NCBI GenBank assembly: GCA_964447735.1
Contig: CAYUTJ010000016.1
Span: forward strand, 1 to 14,535
From: CAYSYN01 sp964447735
GTDB taxonomy: Bacteria; Patescibacteriota; Minisyncoccia; Minisyncoccales; GBS-2
DNA length: 14,535 nucleotides
Direction of reading: 5' to 3'
Made by a program: the position numbers and the translations under genes. Numbering within the stretch: position 1 is the stretch's first letter; each line of letters opens with the position of its first letter. The notes beneath the pieces are model-generated. The model ran no database searches and had not been told where the DNA came from. It saw nothing but the letters and a program-made list of their open reading frames with translations. This document shows, one piece after another, positions 5,799-13,755 of the stretch.

Positions 5799-7011
5799 TT
5801 TCAGTAATAATTGAGTTTGGGTAGATTTTACAATTTGAACCAATAAATTTTCCTGGCATAATGTTCACCTTTGTGCCAATTTTTGTATTTTCTCCAATTA
5901 CTGCTCCAAAAGATTTAAATCCAGTTGGAATTTTCTTTCCTTTTACTAAAGAAAATATCTCCTCTCTATCTAATCTAACATTAGAAGTTATCGTTCCTGC
6001 ACCAATTTTTGTATTTTTTCCCACAATTGAATCTCCAAAATAACCTGAATGAGTAGTAGAGTTTTCTTGAAAAATTGACCTAGCAACTTCACAAAAGGCT
6101 CCAATCATGACATTATTTTCCAAATTTGTGTATTCTCTTATTAAAGAATGATTTCCAATAATACAATTTTCACCAATGTAGCAAGGCCCTTTGATGACAG
6201 CGCCTTCGAAAATCTTAGTTCCTTTTCCAATAAAAACTTTTCCTTCGATGATAACGTTTCTTGAAATCTTGACGCCTTTTTCGACTTTCGCTTTTAAAAA
6301 TTTATCAAACAAATATTTTCTAAAACTGAAAAGGTGCCAAGGGTATTTTAAAAAGGATGGAGTATCATCTTCAGATTTTTCAATTAGAGCTACTCTTACT
6401 TCACGATTTTTCATATATTCTGAAAGAGCATCTTCAAAATCATACTCATGCTTTTTTGTTTTCTTATAAAATTTGAAATATTCAGGCTCTAAAAAATAAA
6501 CACCAACAACCTTAATTTTTGAAGGTTCTTTTCCTTTTTTTGGTTTCTCAACAATTTTCAAAATTCTATCTTTTTTTAATTTCATCATTCCAAAAAGCCA
6601 AGGAGTTTTTGTTTTTTGTCCTGCCAAAACTGCCTTTGCTTTTTCCTTCTTTATCTTTTTTATCATTGTCTGCAAAATTGTTTCAGAATCTAAAACATCA
6701 GCGTTTAAAACAAAAAAGGGCTTTTTTAAAAGATCTTTTGCTTTCCAAAGAGCATTTCCAGAACCTAAAGGTTTTTTTTGAATTAAAAATTTAATTTTTA
6801 AATTCTTGAGTTTAAATTTTTTCAATTCTTTTTCAATATCTCTTTTTGGAGATTGAATAACAATCGCTTTTTTTATTCCAGCTCTTTCTATTCCTCTTAA
6901 ATTCCACCAAATTATGGGTTTTCCCATTAAATAAAAACAAGATTTGTGTCTTTGATTTAAAGGCCAAAATCTTGATGATTTTCCAGCTGCTAGGATAACT
7001 GCTTGATACAT
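5755..7011 (-). CDS. Archaeal-type bifunctional sugar-1-phosphate uridylyl/acetyltransferase (GlmU-like)
   Basis: The protein has 418 residues. Residues 1 to about 240 are a nucleotidyltransferase domain: ILAAGKSSRFWPL (6-18) with GKP at 30-32, LGSGNAL (82-88), and the metal-site block LNADV (102-106). Residues about 245-410 are a left-handed beta-helix of hexapeptide repeats. The blocks GYFGDSIVGKNTKIGAGTIT (323-342), SNVRLD, GAVIGENTKIG and NIMPG match the archaeal bifunctional enzymes (Sulfolobus ST0452 type) rather than E. coli GlmU. H321, Y324 and N344 lie where that family has catalytic acetyltransferase residues. Likely work: acetyl transfer to GlcN-1-phosphate, then UDP-GlcNAc formation. 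It overlaps the mutase gene by 22 bases; AAGGA lies 10 bases before the ATG. A glucose-1-phosphate role is possible but fits the neighbours less well. Confidence 0.85.
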   Translation of the reverse strand: MYQAVILAAGKSSRFWPLNQRHKSCFYLMGKPIIWWNLRGIERAGIKKAIVIQSPKRDIEKELKKFKLKNLKIKFLIQKKPLGSGNALWKAKDLLKKPFFVLNADVLDSETILQTMIKKIKKEKAKAVLAGQKTKTPWLFGMMKLKKDRILKIVEKPKKGKEPSKIKVVGVYFLEPEYFKFYKKTKKHEYDFEDALSEYMKNREVRVALIEKSEDDTPSFLKYPWHLFSFRKYLFDKFLKAKVEKGVKISRNVIIEGKVFIGKGTKIFEGAVIKGPCYIGENCIIGNHSLIREYTNLENNVMIGAFCEVARSIFQENSTTHSGYFGDSIVGKNTKIGAGTITSNVRLDREEIFSLVKGKKIPTGFKSFGAVIGENTKIGTKVNIMPGKFIGSNCKIYPNSIITENVKDNTEIKFRNWS

Positions 7012-8339
7012 TTTTTTAAAATCCTTGAAAATTTATTCTTTAATATGGAAAGTTTTTTCTTTGTTGTAGCTTCTACATAAAGTTTAATCTTTGGGGAAGT
7101 ATTAGAAGCTCTAATTAAAACCCAACTATCTTTAAAATAAATTTTTACTCCATCTAAAGTATTTATTTTTTGATACCTTTTTTTAAACTTTTTTTTCATT
7201 CTTTCAACAACCTGAAATTTGATTTCATCTTTGCAAGGGAAATCAATTTCTTTGAAAGAATAAATTGGAATTTCATCAACCAATTGAGAAAGTTTTTTTC
7301 CTGTTTTCATTAAAACTCTAGCAACAAAAAGGGGAGTTAAAATAGCATCATCAAAAAGATAAATTTTGGGATAGTAAAGATGGCTTGATTCTTCAATCCC
7401 CAAAATGGCTTTTTCTTTTTTGCAAGCAATTCCTACAAAGGTATGCCCAACAGGAACTTCAATCACTTTTGTTCCCAATTTTCCTAATTCTCTTTCTAAA
7501 GCCATTGTGCAAGAAACAGTTTTAATTACAATCTTCTTTTTTTCTTTCTTAAAAATTTCCTTAGCCAAAATTAAGGCTAATTGATCTCCCCTTAAATATC
7601 TTCCTTTATCATCAATTATCACCCCTCTATCTCCATCTCCATCGAAAGCTACTCCAAAATTTGCCTTTCTCTTAATCACTGTTTTAATTAACCTCCTTAA
7701 ATTTTCTGGTTTTGGCTCTGGATTTCTTTTTGAAAAAGTAGGGTCTGGTTTGCAAAAAATTTCTATCAAATGAAAACCTAATTTTTTAAAAATCTTTGGG
7801 GCAACCAAAGAAGTAGATCCTCCACCACAATCTAAAACGATTTTAAATTTAGCTTTTTTCAAATCGCTGAAGGTCTTTAATAGAAAATTAATATAATCTT
7901 TTCCCAGATTTAATGTTTTTATCTTTGGCTTTTTAAATTTTATTTCTTTTTCTTTAATTTTTAAAACCCTATCTTTCAGTTTTTCAGGAGGTATTGGTTC
8001 TCCATCTCCTTTAAAAATCTTCAAACCATTCCATTTAGAAGGCAAATGGGAAGCGGTAACAAAAAGAGTAAAATCAGTCTTCTTCTTTAGACCAGAAAAT
8101 AAAATCTGACCAAAAGAACCTGTTCCACCATAAACAACTTTTGATTTTTTTGCCAAAAGACCAGAAATTAAAGCTAAAGCTAAAGATTTCCCAGATTTTC
8201 TAATGTCATTTCCGACTAAATATTTTTTTCTTTTTCTCCCTAAGGCAAAACCAATTTTTCTGAAAGTCGTTTCGTTTAAATCTTTAGGATAAATTCCTCT
8301 AATATCGTAAGCCCTGAAAATATGAGGATTTATTTCCAT
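6990..8339 (-). CDS. Phosphohexomutase (GlmM / phosphomannomutase family)
   Basis: This alpha-D-phosphohexomutase moves a phosphate between C6 and C1 of a hexose. All four family sites are present in 449 residues: the phosphoserine loop TASHLP with S97, the magnesium loop DGDGDR (233-238), the sugar-specificity loop GIEESSH (314-320), and the C-terminal phosphate site RASNTSP (410-416). The specificity loop reads EESSH rather than the more usual EMSGH or EESGH, so the preferred sugar cannot be fixed from sequence. Between glmS and a GlmU-type enzyme in the pathway, conversion of glucosamine-6-phosphate to the 1-phosphate is the most likely task; mannose or glucose phosphates may also be used. 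It is first in the operon with glmU-like and kinase-HAD genes. The ATG sits 6 bases after a TAAATT -10 box, with no ribosome site, which suggests a leaderless transcript. Confidence 0.9.
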   Translation of the reverse strand: MEINPHIFRAYDIRGIYPKDLNETTFRKIGFALGRKRKKYLVGNDIRKSGKSLALALISGLLAKKSKVVYGGTGSFGQILFSGLKKKTDFTLFVTASHLPSKWNGLKIFKGDGEPIPPEKLKDRVLKIKEKEIKFKKPKIKTLNLGKDYINFLLKTFSDLKKAKFKIVLDCGGGSTSLVAPKIFKKLGFHLIEIFCKPDPTFSKRNPEPKPENLRRLIKTVIKRKANFGVAFDGDGDRGVIIDDKGRYLRGDQLALILAKEIFKKEKKKIVIKTVSCTMALERELGKLGTKVIEVPVGHTFVGIACKKEKAILGIEESSHLYYPKIYLFDDAILTPLFVARVLMKTGKKLSQLVDEIPIYSFKEIDFPCKDEIKFQVVERMKKKFKKRYQKINTLDGVKIYFKDSWVLIRASNTSPKIKLYVEATTKKKLSILKNKFSRILKKCIKQLS

Positions 8340-8345
8340 TCTTTA

Positions 8346-8374
8346 AATTTACCAAAAAAGAAAAATTCGATAAA
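8346..8374 (-). promoter_or_regulatory. Promoter of the mutase operon, apparently leaderless
   Basis: On the minus strand GGTAAATTTA contains TAAATT (8351-8346), 6 bases before the ATG at 8339. The -35 region at 17 bases is weak (TTTATC, 8374-8369). The same GGTAAATTTA block with the same distance to ATG precedes glmS. It overlaps the murA promoter, so the two divergent genes may compete for polymerase. Confidence 0.5.
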
Positions 8375-8376
8375 AT
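8348..8376 (+). promoter_or_regulatory. Promoter of murA, apparently leaderless
   Basis: TTTACC (8348-8353), a 17-base spacer and TAAAAT (8371-8376, five of six consensus bases) lie 7 bases before the murA ATG at 8384. No ribosome site is present. The whole intergenic region is only 44 bases, so the two divergent promoters interlock. Confidence 0.5.
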
Positions 8377-8383
8377 GTAGAAT

Positions 8384-9643
8384 ATGAAAAATAAATTTTT
8401 AATAAAGGGTGGGGTTCCGCTTTCAGGTGAGGTAAAAATTTCAGGTTATAAAAACTCAGCAGGAGCAGTTTTGGCAGCAAGTTTACTTTCAAAAGAAGAA
8501 TCAATTATTGATAATTTGCCTTTGTGCTCTGACGTTTTAAACCAAATTGAAATTTTAAAAAGAATTGGAGTAAAAACTGAATGGCTATCTAAAAAGAAAA
8601 TTAAAATTAAAGCTGAAAAAATCAACATTGAAAATCTCCCTTTTGACCTATTTGAGAAAATGAGAGTCTCTGTTTTGTTAATTCCTCCTCTTTTATTGCG
8701 GGTTAAAAAATTAAAAGTTCCCCATCCTGGAGGAGATAGAATTGGTTTAAGACCGATAACTACTCATTTGAAAGTTTTTAAAGATTTTGGAATTAAAGTA
8801 AAAGAAAAGGGAAATTTTTATATTTTTGAAGCTCCTCGAAAAATTGAAGGAAGAAAAATTGTTTTAGAAGAATTTTCAGTCACAGCTACTGAAAATGCTT
8901 TAATGCTAGCTTCTTTAGCTAAAGGAAAAACTAAAATTGAAATTGCAGCCTCTGAACCTCAGGTTCAAGATTTAGGATATTTTTTAAAAAAAATGGGAGT
9001 AAAAATAGAAGGAATTGGAACTCACACTTTAAAAGTCGAAGGGAAAAAGAAATTAAAAGGTACAGAATTTAAAATCTGTCCTGATTGGACAGAAGTTGGA
9101 ACTTTTTTAATTGCTTTTACAATTACAGGTGGGGAAGGAAAAATAAAGAATGTCAATCCTGATCATTTAACTATATTTTTGAAAAAGATGAAAGAAATTG
9201 GAGCGAATTTTGAAATAAAGAAAAATGAAATTTTGGTCAAAAAATCCAGAAATTTTCGGGCAACAAAAATTCAAGTTTTGCCTTATCCTGGCTTTCCAAC
9301 TGATTTGCAACCTCAAACTTCGGTTTTGCTAACTCAAGCTCAAGGAAAATCTTTAATTCATGACCCCCTTTATGAAAACAGATTTTTGCATTTGCATGAA
9401 TTAAGAAAAATGGGGGCTGACATTGAAATTACAGATCCCCACAGAGCTTTAATCTTTGGAAAAAGAAATTTAATTGGAAATAAAATTAATTCAACTGATA
9501 TCAGAGCAGGAGCAGCTTTAGTTTTAGCCGGATTAATAGCAAAAGGGGAAACTCAAATTGAAAATATCTCCCAAATTGATAGAGGATTTGAGAAGATCGA
9601 TGAAAAATTAAAAAAACTTGGAGCTAAAATTGAAAGGATTTAG
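8384..9643 (+). CDS. murA: UDP-GlcNAc 1-carboxyvinyltransferase MurA with Asp in place of the usual Cys
   Basis: MurA transfers enolpyruvate from PEP to UDP-GlcNAc, the first committed step of peptidoglycan synthesis, in the cytoplasm. The 419-residue protein has the EPSP-synthase fold throughout: GYKNSAGAVLAA with K23 and N24, the active-site loop HPGGDRIGLRP, SVTATENALM near 165-174, DWTEVGTF (234-241), FPTDLQPQ with D307, ENRFLHLHELRKMGAD, and DIRAGAALVLAG near the end. In the loop the residue matching E. coli Cys115 is D118, the form found in Mycobacterium and Chlamydia that is insensitive to fosfomycin. It is divergent from the mutase-GlmU operon and overlaps the end of iorB by 20 bases. 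It probably uses a leaderless transcript. Confidence 0.95.
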   Translation: MKNKFLIKGGVPLSGEVKISGYKNSAGAVLAASLLSKEESIIDNLPLCSDVLNQIEILKRIGVKTEWLSKKKIKIKAEKINIENLPFDLFEKMRVSVLLIPPLLLRVKKLKVPHPGGDRIGLRPITTHLKVFKDFGIKVKEKGNFYIFEAPRKIEGRKIVLEEFSVTATENALMLASLAKGKTKIEIAASEPQVQDLGYFLKKMGVKIEGIGTHTLKVEGKKKLKGTEFKICPDWTEVGTFLIAFTITGGEGKIKNVNPDHLTIFLKKMKEIGANFEIKKNEILVKKSRNFRATKIQVLPYPGFPTDLQPQTSVLLTQAQGKSLIHDPLYENRFLHLHELRKMGADIEITDPHRALIFGKRNLIGNKINSTDIRAGAALVLAGLIAKGETQIENISQIDRGFEKIDEKLKKLGAKIERI

Positions 9644-10205
9644 AGAGTTCAAAAGCTTTTAAATTCAAATCTAAATATTTTTGTGGAATTTGTTTTTTAA
9701 TTGCTAGTAAAAGAGATTTTGGTTTTAAAGGAATTAATTTTTGATGGGAAATTAAAGAAATTAAAAAAACTCCTGCTAAAATTTCTTTTCCTAATTTTTC
9801 TTGACAAATTTTCGAAGCTTCTATAATTTTAATATTCTTTGTAAATTTTTTAACTTCTTTTAAAATTTTCTCTTTTTTTAATGGAATCTCTCCTATAATA
9901 GGAATAATTTTGTCGTTAATTAACACTTTAGTTTTTGATGAACAATAATACATTGCTCTTAAAGTTTCTTGAAATTCCAAAGATAAAATTAAATCAGCTC
10001 CAGCTTGAGAAACTAAAGGAGAAAAAACTTTTCCCATTCTAAAATGAACTTCAACAGATCCTCCTCTTTGAGATAACCCATGAGTTTCTGCAGCTTTGAA
10101 ATCTTTGTTTTCTAAAATTGCAGCTTCAGACAAAATTCTCAACAATGTAATCTGTCCTTGTCCTCCTACTCCACAAATTATTAAATTGAAATTTTTGTTT
10201 TTCAT
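9624..10205 (-). CDS. iorB: Indolepyruvate:ferredoxin oxidoreductase beta subunit
   Basis: This is the gamma-domain subunit of the 2-oxoacid:ferredoxin oxidoreductase superfamily, 193 residues from the ATG at 10205. The N-terminal loop CGVGGQGQITLLRIL (11-25) and THGLSQRGGSV (41-51) are hallmark blocks, followed by an HFRMGKVFSPLV strand pair and the ADLILSLEFQETLRA segment. With IorA it should oxidise an arylpyruvate or related 2-oxoacid to an acyl-CoA and CO2. The ATG overlaps the iorA stop as ATGA, the usual form of translational coupling. I prefer it to the GTG at 10235 because the family begins just before the glycine-rich loop. The 3' end overlaps murA by 20 bases on the opposite strand. 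Confidence 0.9.
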   Translation of the reverse strand: MKNKNFNLIICGVGGQGQITLLRILSEAAILENKDFKAAETHGLSQRGGSVEVHFRMGKVFSPLVSQAGADLILSLEFQETLRAMYYCSSKTKVLINDKIIPIIGEIPLKKEKILKEVKKFTKNIKIIEASKICQEKLGKEILAGVFLISLISHQKLIPLKPKSLLLAIKKQIPQKYLDLNLKAFELSKSFQF

Positions 10206-11902
10206 TTTTTTAATTTTTTTGCCAAAAGGGCGCACATTCTTCTTGCTACAATAACTTTTGGCCCTTTTAATTTAATAAATTCTTTTAAAGTATTTTCAAA
10301 TTCCTTTTGATTTTCAACCTCATCTATTACTTTTACATTTTTGACGCCACAGGCTTTAACTATCTCTTCAATCTTTATTTTTTGACCGGGATGAGGTTGG
10401 TGGCCGGTCATAGCAGTAGTTTGATTTTCCATAATCACAATTAAAGGAGAACTTTCATTAACCACAGTATTTATTAACTGAGGAATGGCAGCATGGAAGA
10501 ATGAAGAATCACCGACAAAAGCCAAAACTTTTTGATTTGTCGCTTTTGTAATCCCATGGGCAATTCCAATATCAGATCCCATACAAAAGAGATAATCTTG
10601 AAGATTAATGGCTTTATGAGCAAAAACCATGTAGCAACCAATTTCTCCTCCAAAAATGATTTCTTTTTCTGGCAAAACTTTCTTTATTGCTTTAACTACT
10701 GACCAATAAGGGCATACAGGCTTTGTACACATTATTGGAAATCTTACAGGTACCTTAATCTCTAAAAATTTTCTCAGGTGATTTTTGTACTTTGATTTTT
10801 TGCCTAAAATCTTTAAAATCGCTTCTTCTACATATTCAGGTTTTAATTCCCCTGCAGCAGGGAGAATAGATTTTCTCTCTTTCCAAATTCTTCCCCCTTC
10901 CATAGATCCTCCTTTACCAAAAATCTTTCCTTTCCATTTCATTTCAAAAGCCAATTCTTTGATTTTCCATTCCAAGAAAGGATCTCCTTCTTCAACAATC
11001 AAAATTCTGTTTTTTCCTTTCAAAAAGTTTTGAAGCTTTTTTCTGGGTAAAGGAAAAACAAAACCTAATTTCAAAACCGGCACTTTCAAATTTAGATTCT
11101 GTAAGGCTTCCATTGTATACAAAAATCCAACTCCAGAAGTTATAATTCCCATTTTTGACTTTTTCTCTTTATTGAAAACTTTATTCAAAGGAGATTTTTC
11201 TGAAATTTTTCTGATTTCTTCTCTCCTCTTTATTAGATCAATTTTCATTCTCAAAACTCTAGGGGGCATTGTGACAAATCTCTCAGGATCTTTTTTAAAT
11301 TCAAATTTCTTTTTTGATTTCTTGAAAATTTTTCCAAACAACACTGGTCCTGATTGATGAGAGATTCTCGTTGTGTGTCTGATGACAACTGGAATTTGGA
11401 ATTTTTTGGATAATTCAAAAGCAAAAATTATAAAATCTTTTGATTCTTGAGGAACTGAAGGTTCTAACATTGGTAATCTTGCAGCAAAAATCTGATGTCT
11501 TGTATCTTGTTCAGATTGAGCTGAACTCCAACAAGAAGGATCATCAGCAATAAAAATGACCAGTTGTCCTGGAAGACGAATTTGAGCTAGAGGGAAGAAA
11601 AAATCAGAAGCTACATTCAACCCAAAATTTTTAAAAGAAGCTAAAGCTCTAGCTCCAGAAAAAGCAGCTCCGGCTGCAGCTTCCAAAGCTACTTTTTCAT
11701 TTGTTGAGTATTCGTAATGAAAATTGAGATTTATTCGTGAGACTTTCTCCTTTATTCTAAAAAAAGTATCTCCAACATCAGAAGAAGGAGTTCCTGGATA
11801 TTGAGCAACAAAATCTACTCCAGCTTCTAAAGCCCCTCTAACAATAGCTTCATTTCCTAATAAATTTATTTTTTTACCTGTTTTTTCTAAAACTTTTTCC
11901 AT
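10202..11902 (-). CDS. iorA: Indolepyruvate:ferredoxin oxidoreductase alpha subunit lacking the ferredoxin domain
   Basis: This is the TPP-binding catalytic subunit, 566 residues. The N-terminal pyrimidine-binding domain shows QYPGTPSSDV (34-43) and STNEKVALEAA (66-76, E69 near the TPP ring). The C-terminal TPP domain shows GCY (422-424), CMGSDIGIAHG (440-450), GDSSFFH (464-470), and TAMTGHQPHPG (496-506). Two things are odd. The usual CPGCPHR block is changed to a C-x4-C form (C392, C397). The protein stops at ARRMCALLAKK, where family members of 600 or more residues go on into a ferredoxin domain with two 4Fe-4S clusters. The stop overlaps the iorB start (ATGA), so the short end is not a sequencing break at the contig edge. 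The gene begins 3 bases after glmS and has no ribosome site. Confidence 0.9.
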   Translation of the reverse strand: MEKVLEKTGKKINLLGNEAIVRGALEAGVDFVAQYPGTPSSDVGDTFFRIKEKVSRINLNFHYEYSTNEKVALEAAAGAAFSGARALASFKNFGLNVASDFFFPLAQIRLPGQLVIFIADDPSCWSSAQSEQDTRHQIFAARLPMLEPSVPQESKDFIIFAFELSKKFQIPVVIRHTTRISHQSGPVLFGKIFKKSKKKFEFKKDPERFVTMPPRVLRMKIDLIKRREEIRKISEKSPLNKVFNKEKKSKMGIITSGVGFLYTMEALQNLNLKVPVLKLGFVFPLPRKKLQNFLKGKNRILIVEEGDPFLEWKIKELAFEMKWKGKIFGKGGSMEGGRIWKERKSILPAAGELKPEYVEEAILKILGKKSKYKNHLRKFLEIKVPVRFPIMCTKPVCPYWSVVKAIKKVLPEKEIIFGGEIGCYMVFAHKAINLQDYLFCMGSDIGIAHGITKATNQKVLAFVGDSSFFHAAIPQLINTVVNESSPLIVIMENQTTAMTGHQPHPGQKIKIEEIVKACGVKNVKVIDEVENQKEFENTLKEFIKLKGPKVIVARRMCALLAKKLKK

Positions 11903-11905
11903 TTT

Positions 11906-13720
11906 TTATTCTACAGTGACTGATTTTGCTAAATTTCTGGGTTTGTCAATATCTCTTCCTAATTCTCTAGCTACATAATAGGCGAAGAGATGAAGAGGAA
12001 TTACAGAAAGCATCGGAGTTAACACTTCTAATGTCTTTGGAATAAATACCACATCATCTACCAATTTCTTTATCTCTTCGTTCCCTTCAGTAGCTATAGC
12101 AATTATGGATCCCTTTCTTGCTTTAATTTCTTGGATATTTGCTATCATTTTATCATAAACTGAATCTGAAGTACAAATAGCAACTGTTGGAGTGTTTTCA
12201 TCGATCAAAGCTAAAGGACCATGCTTTAATTCTCCTCCTCCCACTCCCTCAGCATGTAAATAAGAAATTTCTTTTAATTTCAAAGCTCCTTCTAAAGCTA
12301 CCGGAAAATTATATTTTCTTCCAATGAAGAAAAAGTTTTTGAAATCTTTGTATTTTTTTGCCAATTTTTCAATTTCTGAAGCCTTTTTTAAAATCTTTCT
12401 TTGAAGGTTTGGAATTTTTAATAATTCAGAAACAATTCTTTTTCCCATAACCAAACTCATTCCTCTTTGTCTTCCTAAAAATACAGTGAGCATTGCTAAA
12501 GTTGCTAATTGTCCTAAAAATGCCTTAGTTGAGGCTACGGCAATTTCAGGCCCTGACCTTATATAAACTCCAGCATCAGTTTCTCTAGCTTGAGTAGAAC
12601 CTACAACGTTTGTAATTCCTAAAGTCAAAATTCCTTTCTTTTTCATCTCTCGCAAACAGGCTAAAGTATCTGCTGTCTCCCCAGATTGAGAAACAAAAAT
12701 GGCAACAGAATTTTTATCAATTGGAATTTGTCTGTAACGAAATTCTGAAGCAATTTCAGCTTCTGCTGGAATTTTAGCGTATTCTTCAATCATTATTTTC
12801 CCAACTTTTGCTGCATAAAAAGCAGTCCCACAAGCTACTAAAAATATTTTTTCAATTTCTCTTAATTTTTGAGAAACAGAATCTAAACCTCCAAGTTTTA
12901 CTGTTCCCTCTTCTGGAATTAATCTACCCCTAATTGCGTTTTCAACAGCCTCTGGCTCTTCAAAGATCTCTTTTAACATAAAATGAGGAAATTTTCCTTT
13001 TTCAATTTCTTCTGGAGTCCATTCTATAAAAATGGTTGGTTTTTCCTTTAAGACTAAAAAATCGTTAGGTTTTAAAACTGCAATTTCATTATCTTCCATC
13101 ACTACAACTTGTCTAGTATGAGAAACGATGGCTGAAGGATCTGAAGCTAATAAAATTCCGTCTTCTGAAACCCCAAAAAGCAAAGGAGAAGATAACCTTG
13201 CAGCAACGATTTTTTGAGGATCTTCCTTTGAAATAATAGCTAAACCAAAAGTTCCTCTAACTTCTCTTAATGCTTTTCTCACTGCTTCTTCCAAATTTCC
13301 TTTGAAATATTTCTCAATCAAATGGCACAAAACTTCAGTATCTGTTTCGCTTTCAAATTTATGCCCCTCACTGATTAATTTTTCTTTTAAAGTATCAAAA
13401 TTTTCAATAATTCCATTGTGGACTAAAAAAATATTTTTTTGGCAATCAAAATGAGGATGAGCATTACTTTCTGTAACTCCACCATGAGTAGCCCATCTTG
13501 TATGAAATAAAAAGGGAGAGCCTTTAAAATTTAATTTTAAAAATTCTCCCTCTGAATCTGAAATTTTCCCAACTTTCTTGAAATAAAAAATATCCTTTTT
13601 TTGTGGATTGAAAACGCAACTTCCCCAAGAATCATAACCTCTGTATTCCAATCTTTTTAAAGCAGCCAAACCAATTTTTGGATCTTGATTTTTTCCAATA
13701 TAGCCTACGATTCCGCACAT
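11906..13720 (-). CDS. glmS: Glutamine:fructose-6-phosphate aminotransferase (isomerising)
   Basis: GlmS makes glucosamine-6-phosphate from fructose-6-phosphate and glutamine, the entry to UDP-GlcNAc. The 604-residue length is normal. Cys2 after the start methionine is the glutaminase nucleophile, followed by RGYDSWG (27-33; the family usually has RGYDSAG), HTRWATHGG and HNGIIEN. Two SIS sugar-phosphate domains follow, with ACGTAFYAA and SQSGETADTL in the first and EGALKLKEISYLHAEG in the second. The C terminus DKPRNLAKSVTVE is canonical. The ATG is 6 bases from a TAAATT -10 box, so there is no leader and no room for a glmS ribozyme. It heads a unit with iorA (3-base gap) and iorB. Confidence 0.97.
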   Translation of the reverse strand: MCGIVGYIGKNQDPKIGLAALKRLEYRGYDSWGSCVFNPQKKDIFYFKKVGKISDSEGEFLKLNFKGSPFLFHTRWATHGGVTESNAHPHFDCQKNIFLVHNGIIENFDTLKEKLISEGHKFESETDTEVLCHLIEKYFKGNLEEAVRKALREVRGTFGLAIISKEDPQKIVAARLSSPLLFGVSEDGILLASDPSAIVSHTRQVVVMEDNEIAVLKPNDFLVLKEKPTIFIEWTPEEIEKGKFPHFMLKEIFEEPEAVENAIRGRLIPEEGTVKLGGLDSVSQKLREIEKIFLVACGTAFYAAKVGKIMIEEYAKIPAEAEIASEFRYRQIPIDKNSVAIFVSQSGETADTLACLREMKKKGILTLGITNVVGSTQARETDAGVYIRSGPEIAVASTKAFLGQLATLAMLTVFLGRQRGMSLVMGKRIVSELLKIPNLQRKILKKASEIEKLAKKYKDFKNFFFIGRKYNFPVALEGALKLKEISYLHAEGVGGGELKHGPLALIDENTPTVAICTSDSVYDKMIANIQEIKARKGSIIAIATEGNEEIKKLVDDVVFIPKTLEVLTPMLSVIPLHLFAYYVARELGRDIDKPRNLAKSVTVE

Positions 13721-13726
13721 GAAATA

Positions 13727-13755
13727 AATTTACCAAAAATTTAAAAAAGAGGCAA
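13727..13755 (-). promoter_or_regulatory. Promoter of glmS-iorA-iorB, apparently leaderless
   Basis: On the minus strand TTGCCT (13755-13750), a 17-base spacer and TAAATT (13732-13727) lie 6 bases before the glmS ATG at 13720. The -10 context GGTAAATTTA equals that of the mutase gene. The -35 box is part of the 3' arm of the preceding terminator hairpin. Confidence 0.5.

Noticed and set aside
5410..5814. 134-codon plus-strand frame
   Set aside because: It lies fully antisense to the kinase domain, is Ser/Phe/Pro-rich as expected for the reverse of A-rich code, and has no family signature.
5799..5843. TTG start for the kinase-HAD protein, 15 residues longer
   Set aside because: It would lengthen the overlap with the GlmU gene to 89 bases, and the added residues are not part of the kinase fold. 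It remains possible, as the ATG at 5798 has no ribosome site.
6191..6794. Two plus-strand frames of about 90 codons each
   Set aside because: Both are antisense to the GlmU-like gene, with biased composition and no recognisable motif.
10206..10235. GTG start for iorB, ten residues longer
   Set aside because: The ATG at 10205 makes the standard ATGA overlap with the iorA stop and lies just before the conserved glycine loop.
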